Under the pieces are notes generated by a model, which saw nothing but the letters and a program-made list of their open reading frames with translations, did not search any database and was not told the DNA's origin. Shown here in pieces: positions 45,138 through 52,665 of a DNA stretch of 64,000 bases. Position numbers and translations under genes: made by a program. The number at the start of each line of letters is the position of its first letter. Position 1 is the stretch's first letter. This DNA comes from Pseudomonadota bacterium (lineage in GTDB: Bacteria; Pseudomonadota; Alphaproteobacteria; Acetobacterales; Acetobacteraceae), in NCBI GenBank assembly GCA_021846225.1, contig JAJZCG010000002.1, positions 35,940 through 99,939 on the forward strand, given 5' to 3'.

Positions 45138-46280
45138 TCAGGCCGGCACTGCCGGGTTGGTCAATCTTGCGTATTCGTCCAATGCGTAGCGGTCGGTCAT
45201 CCCCGCCACATAGTCGCGCACCACGGTGGCGGCCTGCGCGCTGCCCGGCTCGCCCGCACGCACCCGCCAGTCGTCAGGCAGCAGATACGGGCGCTCCAGC
45301 AGCAGCCTGCCCAGCTCCGTGGTCACCACCCGGGCTTTGTGAGTCATCCGGTTGACGCGCCAGTGCCGGTACATCCGCTCAAACAGGAAAGCCTTGATCT
45401 CGCGGTGCGCCGCCGCCAGGGCGGGGGAGAAGCCGACCACCGGGGCGGCGGCATCACGGATGGCATCGGCATCGGCGGGCGCCAGCGCCGCCAGCCGCGC
45501 GGCGCTTTCACGCAGCACATCATGCACCAGGGCGTTGATCATGCGGCGGCTCAGCTCATGGCGCACGCGGTTGGTCTCACCTGTCAGCGCCTGGGATTCG
45601 CGCAGGGCGTCGCCGATCAGCGGCAGATGGGCAATATCGGCAAAGCCGAACAGCCCGGCGCGCAGGCCGTCGTCCATGTCATGCGTGTTGTAGGCGATGT
45701 CATCGGCAAAGGCCGCCACCTGCGCCTCGGCGGAGGTCTGGCGCAACAGGTCCAGCGGGTATTTCACATCAAACGCGGCGATATAGGCCGGGGGGTTACG
45801 CAGCGGGCCGTTGTGCTTGGCCAGGCCCTCCAGAGTTTCCCAGCTCAGATTCAGCCCGTCAAACGCGGCGTAGCGATGCTCCAGCAGGGTGACGACACGC
45901 AGGCTCTGCGCGTTATGGTCAAACCCGCCAAAAGCTTCCAGCGCCTCGTTCAGCCCGCGCTCGCCCGCATGGCCGAAGGGCGGATGCCCCAGATCATGCG
46001 CCAAAGCGAGGCACTCGGTCAGGTCTTCATCCAGCCCCAGCTTGCGCGCGATGCTGCGTGCGATCTGCGCCACCTCCAGGCTGTGGGTCAGCCGGGTGCG
46101 GTAGAAATCGCCCTCGCGGGTGACAAACACCTGGGTCTTGTACTGCAGCTTGCGGAAGGCCGAGCAGTGAACCACGCGGTCGCGGTCGCGCTGGTAGGGG
46201 CTGCGGTCATCGGAGTGGATTTCAGCGAATTGCCGGCCGCGCGAGCGCGCCGCCTGCACCGCATAAGGGGCTAACGTCAT
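45138..46280 (-). CDS. dgt: Deoxyguanosinetriphosphate triphosphohydrolase-like protein
   Basis: An HD-domain dNTPase (380 aa) that releases triphosphate from dNTPs and shapes dNTP pools. The HD residues are visible in RTRLTHSLEV and HDLGHPPFGHAGE, with a later VAAFADDIAYNTHDMDD. The N-terminus RSPYQRDRDRVVHCSAFRKLQYKTQVF is the family start. This alphaproteobacterial subgroup is often annotated as dGTPase-like without confirmed substrate specificity. It is the first gene of the 11-gene minus-strand run, diverging from erpA. Confidence 0.92.
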   Translation of the reverse strand: MTLAPYAVQAARSRGRQFAEIHSDDRSPYQRDRDRVVHCSAFRKLQYKTQVFVTREGDFYRTRLTHSLEVAQIARSIARKLGLDEDLTECLALAHDLGHPPFGHAGERGLNEALEAFGGFDHNAQSLRVVTLLEHRYAAFDGLNLSWETLEGLAKHNGPLRNPPAYIAAFDVKYPLDLLRQTSAEAQVAAFADDIAYNTHDMDDGLRAGLFGFADIAHLPLIGDALRESQALTGETNRVRHELSRRMINALVHDVLRESAARLAALAPADADAIRDAAAPVVGFSPALAAAHREIKAFLFERMYRHWRVNRMTHKARVVTTELGRLLLERPYLLPDDWRVRAGEPGSAQAATVVRDYVAGMTDRYALDEYARLTNPAVPA

Positions 46281-46307
46281 ACGCTCAGCCTTAACCCATC
46301 CCCACCC

Positions 46308-46343
46308 TTACCTCCAAGGCCCGGACGCACTATATACGCAGGC
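46308..46343 (+). promoter_or_regulatory. Candidate promoter for erpA, nearly leaderless
   Basis: TTACCT (46308-46313, three of six consensus) and TATATA (46331-46336) are separated by 17 bases. The expected transcription start lies about 7 bases further, at or next to the erpA ATG (46344), and no strong ribosome-binding site is present. This would give a leaderless or near-leaderless mRNA. Confidence 0.4.
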
Positions 46344-46685
46344 ATGAGTGAAACACTTGAAACTTTCCGGCTTTCTCCGGCCGCCGCGGTGCGGGTGGCC
46401 GAAATTCTGCAAAGCGAACCGGCGCAGAAAGCCCTGCGCGTGGAAGTGATGGCTGGCGGCTGTTCGGGCTTTCAGTACAGGTTTAACCTCACCGCCGAGC
46501 AGCACGCTGACGATCTGGTGATCCAGGCGCAGGGGGCTACCGTGTTCGTCGATCCCAGCAGCCTGGAATTGCTCGCAGGCGCGGAGCTGGAGTTCAAGGA
46601 CTCCCTGATGGGCGCGCATTTTGCGGTGAAAAACCCGATCGCCAAATCCTCCTGCGGCTGCGGCACGTCGTTTTCAGTTGATTAA
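46344..46685 (+). CDS. erpA: A-type iron-sulfur carrier (ErpA/IscA/HesB family)
   Basis: This 113-residue protein accepts Fe-S clusters from the assembly scaffold and passes them to apo-proteins. The three cluster cysteines are present: C40 in GGCSGFQY and C104/C106 in SSCGCG. ErpA is the likeliest member because of the stand-alone position, but IscA or SufA cannot be excluded. It overlaps the following xth gene by eight bases. An Rrf2-family regulator with a cysteine cluster lies just past xth on the other strand. Confidence 0.9.
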   Translation: MSETLETFRLSPAAAVRVAEILQSEPAQKALRVEVMAGGCSGFQYRFNLTAEQHADDLVIQAQGATVFVDPSSLELLAGAELEFKDSLMGAHFAVKNPIAKSSCGCGTSFSVD

Positions 46686-47460
46686 GATCACCACCTGGAA
46701 TGTGAACTCGGTGCGCACGCGCGAGTCGCATGTGGCGGATTTCCTCGCCCGCGAGCAGCCGGACTTGCTGCTGCTGCAGGAGATAAAATGCGAGGAACAC
46801 CAATTTCCGCGCATGGCCTTCAAGAACCTGGGTTATGATGCCGTGGCCGTCGGCCAGAAATCCTATAACGGCGTTGCTGTGCTGCACCGCGTCCCGGTAG
46901 AGGTTTTGCACCCCAAGCTGCCGGGCATGCCCGAGTCCGACACGCACGCGCGCTTCATCGAGGTGCGCGCCCAAGGCATTACGGTTGGCAACCTCTACCT
47001 GCCCAACGGCAATTCCGGCGGAGATGAAGGCTATGCCTACAAGCTGGCCTGGATGGCGGCGTTGCGCGCTCATGCAGCGAGCCTCATGGAGGCTGATACC
47101 GATTTCATCCTGGCGGGTGATTACAACGTCTGCCCAACCGATGCTGATTTTGCCCCCCGCACCCTGCCGGCGGGCGATGCGCTGCTCCGCCCGGAGACGC
47201 GCGCGGCGTTCAACGCGTTGATCTGGACCGGGCTGACAGACGCCACCCGCGCGCTCTACCCGCGCGAGACGCTCTATACCTTCTGGGATTACCAGGCCGG
47301 AGCGTGGGACCGCAACGCCGGGCTGCGGATTGATTTTCAGCTGCTCTCGCCGCGCCTGGCGGAACGGCTGACGGATGTGATCATCCATAAGGATGAACGC
47401 GCCAAGACGCAGCCATCGGACCATGTGCCGCTCTCAGTGAAACTCGCCCAAGCCGCCTGA
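46678..47460 (+). CDS. xth: Exodeoxyribonuclease III / AP endonuclease
   Basis: Exonuclease III repairs abasic sites and 3' blocking lesions. The 260-residue protein has the Mg-binding TTWNVNSVRTR start, LLLQEIK, GVAVLHRVP, NLYLPNG, DYNVCPTD and the C-terminal SDHVPLSV with the catalytic histidine. The start is TTG 46678, inside the end of erpA, so translation is likely coupled. A small GGGCT/AGCCC dyad (47466-47480) sits between it and the convergent regulator. Confidence 0.96.
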   Translation: MIKITTWNVNSVRTRESHVADFLAREQPDLLLLQEIKCEEHQFPRMAFKNLGYDAVAVGQKSYNGVAVLHRVPVEVLHPKLPGMPESDTHARFIEVRAQGITVGNLYLPNGNSGGDEGYAYKLAWMAALRAHAASLMEADTDFILAGDYNVCPTDADFAPRTLPAGDALLRPETRAAFNALIWTGLTDATRALYPRETLYTFWDYQAGAWDRNAGLRIDFQLLSPRLAERLTDVIIHKDERAKTQPSDHVPLSVKLAQAA

Positions 47461-47473
47461 GCGGCGGGCTTGT

Positions 47474-47914
47474 TCAGCCCTCCAGCACGGCGCGGGCCTT
47501 GCCTTCAGCCAGCGCCTGCGCCAGCGAGGTGCCGTCCAGCTCGCGCGCCACGGCATCGCGCACCCGGCGCATCACCCGGCGGATCTCGCAGCTCTGCTCG
47601 TCCCGGCAATCGTCGCATTTGCGATAATAATTCACGCTGACGCAGGAGAGCGGTGCCAAAGGCCCGTCCATGATCCGCACGACCTGCCCGAAGGTGATCA
47701 GGTCCGCCGGTTTGGCCAGGGCATAGCCACCGCCGCGGCCGCGGCGGCTGCGCACCAGCCCGTTGCGGTTGAGCTCGAGCAGAATCGCCTCAAGAAATTT
47801 TTTCGGCAGATTTTCACGCTCGGCAATATCGCTCACCAGCAGCAGCTCATCGCTGTTCCCGCGCGCCAACACCAACAGCGCCTGCAGCGCATATTTGCAT
47901 TTTTGCGACAGCAT
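47474..47914 (-). CDS. Rrf2-family transcriptional regulator with cysteine cluster
   Basis: A 146-residue Rrf2 regulator. The N-terminal winged helix runs about residues 10-60, with SDIAERENLPKKFLEAILLEL as recognition region and the wing RGRGGGYALA. Residues C91, C100, C103 and C109 (C-x8-C-x2-C-x5-C) lie where IscR, NsrR and RirA hold an Fe-S cluster, although four cysteines rather than three are present. It may sense iron, Fe-S status or NO; cysteine-thiol sensing is an alternative. ATG 47914 follows GAGGAG. An extended -10 promoter and a short dyad lie upstream. Confidence 0.9.
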   Translation of the reverse strand: MLSQKCKYALQALLVLARGNSDELLLVSDIAERENLPKKFLEAILLELNRNGLVRSRRGRGGGYALAKPADLITFGQVVRIMDGPLAPLSCVSVNYYRKCDDCRDEQSCEIRRVMRRVRDAVARELDGTSLAQALAEGKARAVLEG

Positions 47915-47952
47915 GAACCTTCTCCTCAACCCGCTTAATTCGCGTGGCTTTC

Positions 47953-47986
47953 TCTATAGCACCGCTTGCCTGGCAGAAATACAGGC
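47953..47986 (-). promoter_or_regulatory. Candidate extended -10 promoter and operator of the Rrf2 gene
   Basis: On the minus strand TGCTATAGA (47961-47953) forms an extended -10, and a transcription start about seven bases downstream would give a leader of about 30 bases. A GCCTG/CAGGC dyad (47968-47972 and 47982-47986) overlaps the -35 region and could be an autoregulatory site. No recognisable -35 hexamer is present. Confidence 0.4.
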
Positions 47987-48149
47987 ATAGCGCCAAGCGC
48001 GAAAATCACCTGAAACGAGCTTTGCCTCCCGCCAGGATGATTGAAAACGGGCATATTCCGGCAGCGGTTGCGCCGCATACGCGCGGACGTTTTTCCTATT
48101 GGCTTGCTGGGTTTTTACCGGAAAACCACGCGGGCGCAGCGGCACGAAA

Positions 48150-48181
48150 GAGCGCCGCCCTTTTTAAAAAAGGCGACGCTC
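48150..48181 (-). terminator. Terminator of the GFA-family gene
   Basis: A 32-bp near-perfect palindrome (GAGCG...CGCTC arms with a T/A core) begins 40 bases after the gene's stop codon. Read on the minus strand the two mismatches become G-U pairs. The tail is only TTT, so strength is uncertain. Confidence 0.6.
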
Positions 48182-48221
48182 CAAAGATTTTTATTATTTA
48201 TTCAATACGTTGAAGGGCGAT

Positions 48222-48650
48222 CTATTCCGGAACGCTCTCGCCGGAGCCGCCCAGCTCGGCGGGGAAGTCCTTCAGCTTGGGCAGACCATCATGCATGGGC
48301 AGCACCGTCTCGGCATAATTCACATGCAGCTGGGGGATAAAGGCCAGATCGGGCAAGGTGGCCGCGAAAATATCAACCAGCCCGAAACCCGGATGGCGCG
48401 TAAGCACATGCCCGCCGCATTTTTTGCAAAATGCACGCTCGCTCGCCGGGGTTTTGGCGTAGCTCACGAGCGCGTCCCCGCCCTCGGCCACACGCACATC
48501 CTCCGGCTTCCACAACGTAAACGCATTCACCGGCGAGGCCGACCACGACCGGCAGGACCCGCAATGGCAATAGCCCATGCCCGCTGGCGCCCCTGTGGCC
48601 TCAATCGTCACCGCGCCGCAAAAACAGCTGCCCTTATAAGTTGTGCTCAT
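48222..48650 (-). CDS. GFA-family (glutathione-dependent formaldehyde-activating-like) protein
   Basis: This 142-residue protein has the GFA fold with two zinc sites: CFCG near residue 9, CHCGSC near 28-33, and CKKCGG near 94-99. GFA enzymes are associated with formation of S-hydroxymethyl-glutathione, but most family members have unknown activity, and no formaldehyde dehydrogenase is adjacent. It is transcribed as a single gene with a terminator downstream. Specific function unassigned. Confidence 0.88.
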   Translation of the reverse strand: MSTTYKGSCFCGAVTIEATGAPAGMGYCHCGSCRSWSASPVNAFTLWKPEDVRVAEGGDALVSYAKTPASERAFCKKCGGHVLTRHPGFGLVDIFAATLPDLAFIPQLHVNYAETVLPMHDGLPKLKDFPAELGGSGESVPE

Positions 48651-48751
48651 TATCCTGGTCTCCTCCTGGGGTTTTTTTTACAGCTTGGCGGGAAGGCGCA
48701 CGGCGCGCAAGCCTGTGCCAAAAGACCACATATCTTCGGGCTTCCTCAGCC

Positions 48752-50338
48752 TCAGAGATCAGCCAGGCTGAGCCCCACCGCTTCCGCGACCTTGATGCCA
48801 TCCACCCCGGCGGAGAGAATGCCGCCCGCATAGCCAGCCCCCTCGCCCGCTGGATAAAGCCCGCGCGTGTTGAGCGAGCAGAAATCCTGCCCGCGGGTGA
48901 TGCGCACCGGCGAGGAGGTACGGGTTTCCACCCCGGTCAGCACCGCATCGGGCCGGGAAAACCCGCGTATCTGTTTCTCGAAGGCGGGTAGCGCCTCGCG
49001 GATGGCGGCGATGGCGTAATCCGGCAGGGTGGGGGCGAGGTCTGTGAGGTGGACGCCCGGTTTGTAGGAGGGCTGCACCTCGCCGAACGCGGTTGAAGCC
49101 CGCCCGGCGATGAAATCGCCCACCAGCTGCCCCGGTGCCGCGTAAGTGCCGCCGCCCGCGAGGTAGGCGGCAGACTCCCAGCGGCGCTGAAATTCCACCC
49201 CGGCCAGCACATCGCCGGGGTAGTCAGCCGGGGTGATGCCGACCACGATGCCCGCATTGGCGTTGCGCTCATTGCGCGAATACTGGCTCATGCCGTTGGT
49301 CACCACGCGGCCCGGCTCGGAGGTGGCGGCCACCACCGTGCCGCCGGGGCACATGCAGAAACTATAGACCGAGCGGCCGTTGCCCGCGTGATGCACCAGC
49401 TTGTAATCCGCCGCGCCCAAAATCGGGTTGCCCGCGAAGGCGCCAAAGCGGTGCTGGTCGATCATCGACTGCGGATGCTCGATGCGAAACCCGACCGAGA
49501 ACGGCTTCGCCTCCATGAACACGCCGCGCTGGTGCAGCATCGCGAAGGTGTCCCGCGCGGAATGGCCCACCGCCAGCACCACATGGCCGGTCTCGATCCG
49601 CTCGCCCGATTCCAGCACCACGGCGCGCACCTGGCCTTCGGTGATCTCGATATCGCTCACCTTGCAGCCAAAGCGGTACTCACCGCCCAGCGCCTCGATG
49701 CTCGCGCGCATCGTCTCGACCATGCCGACCAGGCGGAAGGTGCCGATATGCGGTTTGGCGACATAGAGAATCTCTTCCGGCGCACCGGCCTTCACGAACT
49801 CGGTGAGCACCTTGCGGCCGAGGTGGCGCGGATCCTTGATCTGCGAATAGAGCTTGCCGTCAGAGAAGGTGCCGGCCCCGCCCTCGCCGAACTGCACGTT
49901 GGATTCCGGGTTGAGCACGCCGCGCCGCCACAGGCCCCAGGTGTCCTTCGTGCGCTGGCGCACCACCTTGCCGCGCTCCAGAATGATCGGCGCGAAGCCC
50001 ATCTGCGCCAGCACCAGCGCCGCGAAAATGCCGCACGGCCCGGTGCCGATGACCACGGGGCGCCGGGCGGGCGGCACCTTGGCCCGGGTGACGAATTTAT
50101 ACGCAACATCGGGCACCGGCTCGCCCTGCGTGACGGGCACGGACAGCTCGGCATCGATGGTGTAGACCAGCGTGATGTCGCTCTTCTTGCGCGCATCGAA
50201 GGCGCGGCGGAACACCTGCATACCCAGCAGCTGCGCCTCGGCCACGCCCAAAGCCGCGCAAACCGCGGCGCGCAACTGCGCCTCGTCATGGTTCAGGGGC
50301 AGGCGCAGGCCGGTTATGCGTTTGGGATAAATTGCCAT
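48752..50338 (-). CDS. FAD-dependent oxidoreductase (YdhS/COG2509-like dehydrogenase)
   Basis: The 528-residue protein contains a Rossmann FAD-binding motif IGTGPCGIFAALVLAQMGF with an acidic residue after it (ILERGK), a second GGAGTFSDGKLYS block, and ASGARF-like C-terminal glycines ending in GEGAGYAGGILSAG, matching large uncharacterised flavoproteins (NAD(FAD)-utilising dehydrogenases). ATG 50338 gives the family start MAIYPKRITGLRLPL; the extended frame overlaps the divergent glycosyltransferase. Reaction unknown. Confidence 0.82.
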   Translation of the reverse strand: MAIYPKRITGLRLPLNHDEAQLRAAVCAALGVAEAQLLGMQVFRRAFDARKKSDITLVYTIDAELSVPVTQGEPVPDVAYKFVTRAKVPPARRPVVIGTGPCGIFAALVLAQMGFAPIILERGKVVRQRTKDTWGLWRRGVLNPESNVQFGEGGAGTFSDGKLYSQIKDPRHLGRKVLTEFVKAGAPEEILYVAKPHIGTFRLVGMVETMRASIEALGGEYRFGCKVSDIEITEGQVRAVVLESGERIETGHVVLAVGHSARDTFAMLHQRGVFMEAKPFSVGFRIEHPQSMIDQHRFGAFAGNPILGAADYKLVHHAGNGRSVYSFCMCPGGTVVAATSEPGRVVTNGMSQYSRNERNANAGIVVGITPADYPGDVLAGVEFQRRWESAAYLAGGGTYAAPGQLVGDFIAGRASTAFGEVQPSYKPGVHLTDLAPTLPDYAIAAIREALPAFEKQIRGFSRPDAVLTGVETRTSSPVRITRGQDFCSLNTRGLYPAGEGAGYAGGILSAGVDGIKVAEAVGLSLADL

Positions 50339-50374
50339 AATCTCCGCTCTATAACCGGAAAGCCCGCAACGCCA

Positions 50375-52522
50375 ATGCCGCAACGCCTCATTATCGACAT
50401 GCGCTGCCTGCAGGACCCCAACTATAGCGAACGCGGCATCGGCAACCATGCGCGCAACCTCATCACCCATGCGCCGGAGCCGTTCATCGGCCTGTACGAC
50501 CCAAAACTGCCGCCGCTGCCCGTGGATATGGCCGCGCGGGCGGCGGTGCTCTCACCCCACGCCTACCTGCCGGGCCTATCGCCGGGGGCGGTGCTGCTCA
50601 ACCCCTCGCCGATGAGCCCGGACCAGCATTTTCTGGCGCGCCTGCTGTACGCCCCGGGCATCACCAAGGCGGTATGCGTGCATGATTTCATCCCCTATGA
50701 CGACCAGGCGAACTACCTCACCCACCCGCTCAACCGGCTGGACTATTTCGCCGCGATGGCGTGGCTGAAGCGCTATGATTTGTTTTTCCCGAACTCGGAG
50801 GCCACGGCTGAGCGCCTGCGCGGCCTCTATGGTCCGGTGCGCGCGCATATAACCGGCGTGGCGCTGCCGCCCTGGGCGCAGGGCATTACGCCGCTGCAAC
50901 CGCGCCATATCCTCATGGTCGGCGGCGATGATGCCCGCAAAAACCCCGAGGTGCTGGCCCGCGCCCATGCCGCCAGCGCGATATTGCGCCGTATTCCACT
51001 GGTGATCAGCGGCGGCTGCCGGGCGGAGACGGTGGCGCGCCTGCGCGCGATCACGCGGGTGGAGCTGCCCGGCCGGGTGAGCGATGCGCGGATGCGCGCG
51101 CTCTATGCACAAGCGCTCTGCGTCGTCACCCCCTCACGGGCGGAGGGGTTTTCGCTGCCCGTCATCGAGGCCGCCGCCGCGGGGGTGCCATCCATCGCCT
51201 CGGACATCGCAGCCCACCGCGCCCTGGGTGTCGCGGCGGGGGAGCGTTTCGCGCCGGAGGATACGGCGGGGCTGGCCGGGATTCTGGAGGCGCTGGTGCA
51301 CAGCCCGGCGCGGCGGGCGGAAATTGTTGCCGCGCAGGCGGACATCTGGCGCCCCTTCAGCGCCCAGGCCATCGCCGCCTCGCTCTGGCAGGCGTTGACG
51401 CCGCAAGCCCCCGCCATTTTGCGGCGTAAAAAGCCTCGCATCGCCATGCTCACCCCCCTGCCCCCGGAAAAATCCGGCATCGCCAGTTATTCCGCCGCGA
51501 CGGCGCGCGCGCTGGCGCCGCTGGCTGAGGTCACGCTCGTCTCCACCGAACAGGCTTGCGCGATTGCTCACACCTCGCCGGAATATGACCGTGTGCTGAG
51601 CGTGCTCGGCAATGCGCCGCTGCATGCGCAAATCCACGACCTGGCGGTGAAATGGGGCAGCGCCGTGCTCTGCCACGACTCCCGCCTGCTGGGCCTTGCG
51701 ACCCGCAACGGGCCGAAACCCGCCGCTGCCCAAGCCAGCCGGGAGCTGGGCCGCAGCGTGACGCCGCGCGAGATCATCGCCTGGGCCAGGGATGAGCGCC
51801 TGCGCGAAGCCAGTTTTCTGGCCGAACTGGCGCGCGCCGCGCGGCCGCTCATTTTTCATAGCCCGCAGCCGGTAGCCGAGGTGGCGGCGCGTTTTGGCGT
51901 GGCGGCGAAGCATCTGCCCTTTGCCCTGCAACGAGAATTCGCCCCGCGCACGGCGGCGGCACGGCTGCGGGCGCGCGCCGCGCTGGGGATTGCGGCGGAT
52001 GAAAAACTTATCATCAGCCTGGGCTTCATCACCCGCAACAAAGGCATCCCCGCCGCGCTGCATGCCCTGGCGCTGCTGCCCGGCGCGCGGCTGGTTTTGG
52101 TGGGCGAGCCCAGCGAAGACACCAAGACATTCGAGAAACTGGCTGCAAAACTGGGGCTTCACGCCCGGGTGGCGTTCGGCCAAAGCTTTGTGCCCGAGCG
52201 CGATTACCGTGATTATCTGCTCGCCGCCGATTGCGCGCTGCAACTGCGCGAGGGGCTGCCCGGCAACATCTCCGGCACCTTGCAGGATTGCATTTCCGCC
52301 GGGCTGCCAACCGTCGCCAGCCAGGACCTCGCGGAGAACATCGCGGCACCCGGCTATGTCAAAACCGTTTCAGACAGGCTCGACCCGCTTGAGATCACCG
52401 CCGCGCTCATAGAACGGTTGAACGCAGATGACGACACCGAGGCCGAACGCCTCGCCTATTGCGCGGCGCACACCATGGGGCGTTATGCCGCCTCGTTGCT
52501 GGCGCTGCTGGAGCTTGGCTGA
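50375..52522 (+). CDS. Tandem GT4-type glycosyltransferase (two GT-B domains)
   Basis: The 715-residue protein appears to hold two GT-B glycosyltransferase units. The first has HILMVGGDDARKN near residue 190 and the C-terminal donor-binding motif EGFSLPVIEAAAAGVPSIASD near 258-278. The second starts about residue 354 (RIAMLTPLPPEKSGIASYS) and ends with a LISLGFITRNKGI segment and a GLPTVASQD nucleotide site near 648. Both lack membrane segments. Such fused enzymes add consecutive sugars to surface polysaccharides. ATG 50375 follows the divergent FAD gene; an upstream frame is a shadow. Confidence 0.85.
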   Translation: MPQRLIIDMRCLQDPNYSERGIGNHARNLITHAPEPFIGLYDPKLPPLPVDMAARAAVLSPHAYLPGLSPGAVLLNPSPMSPDQHFLARLLYAPGITKAVCVHDFIPYDDQANYLTHPLNRLDYFAAMAWLKRYDLFFPNSEATAERLRGLYGPVRAHITGVALPPWAQGITPLQPRHILMVGGDDARKNPEVLARAHAASAILRRIPLVISGGCRAETVARLRAITRVELPGRVSDARMRALYAQALCVVTPSRAEGFSLPVIEAAAAGVPSIASDIAAHRALGVAAGERFAPEDTAGLAGILEALVHSPARRAEIVAAQADIWRPFSAQAIAASLWQALTPQAPAILRRKKPRIAMLTPLPPEKSGIASYSAATARALAPLAEVTLVSTEQACAIAHTSPEYDRVLSVLGNAPLHAQIHDLAVKWGSAVLCHDSRLLGLATRNGPKPAAAQASRELGRSVTPREIIAWARDERLREASFLAELARAARPLIFHSPQPVAEVAARFGVAAKHLPFALQREFAPRTAAARLRARAALGIAADEKLIISLGFITRNKGIPAALHALALLPGARLVLVGEPSEDTKTFEKLAAKLGLHARVAFGQSFVPERDYRDYLLAADCALQLREGLPGNISGTLQDCISAGLPTVASQDLAENIAAPGYVKTVSDRLDPLEITAALIERLNADDDTEAERLAYCAAHTMGRYAASLLALLELG

Positions 52523-52665
52523 GGCGCGCGCTCCAGCGCAATCGCCAGCAGCGCGCCTTCCAGCACCTCGTTGCGCCGCGCCAGCTCCAGCCTGATCGCC
52601 GCCAGCTCGTTGAACAATTCGGCAAAGGCGTAGCGCTGGAGCCGGCGGATCAGGTTTTTAAGCAT
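52483..52665 (-). CDS. Small hypothetical protein coupled to the transglutaminase gene
   Basis: A 60-residue reading frame starting MLKNLIRRLQRYAFAELF overlaps the stop of the transglutaminase-DUF2126 gene by eight bases (ATGCTTAA), a typical coupling pattern. It is mostly helical and basic at the N-terminus with a Ser-rich tail. Its 3' end runs 40 bases antisense into the glycosyltransferase end. I do not recognise a family; the support is start position and coding appearance only. Confidence 0.45.
   Translation of the reverse strand: MLKNLIRRLQRYAFAELFNELAAIRLELARRNEVLEGALLAIALERAPQPSSSSASNEAA

Larger units (their letters stand above)
47915..48221. other. Intergenic region between the Rrf2 regulator and the GFA-family gene
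   Basis: This 307-bp stretch carries the regulator promoter at its lower end and the terminator of the GFA gene at its upper end. In between (about 47990-48149) I see no supported gene; a short open frame there lacks a start signal and family resemblance. Confidence 0.6.

Noticed and set aside
47944-48213. 89-aa plus-strand frame between the Rrf2 and GFA genes
   Set aside because: No start signal or family similarity; the region is better described as promoter plus terminator.
49388-50374. N-terminal extension of the tandem glycosyltransferase
   Set aside because: It is antisense to the FAD oxidoreductase, with arginine/histidine-rich composition. The glycosyltransferase begins at MPQRLIIDMRCLQD.
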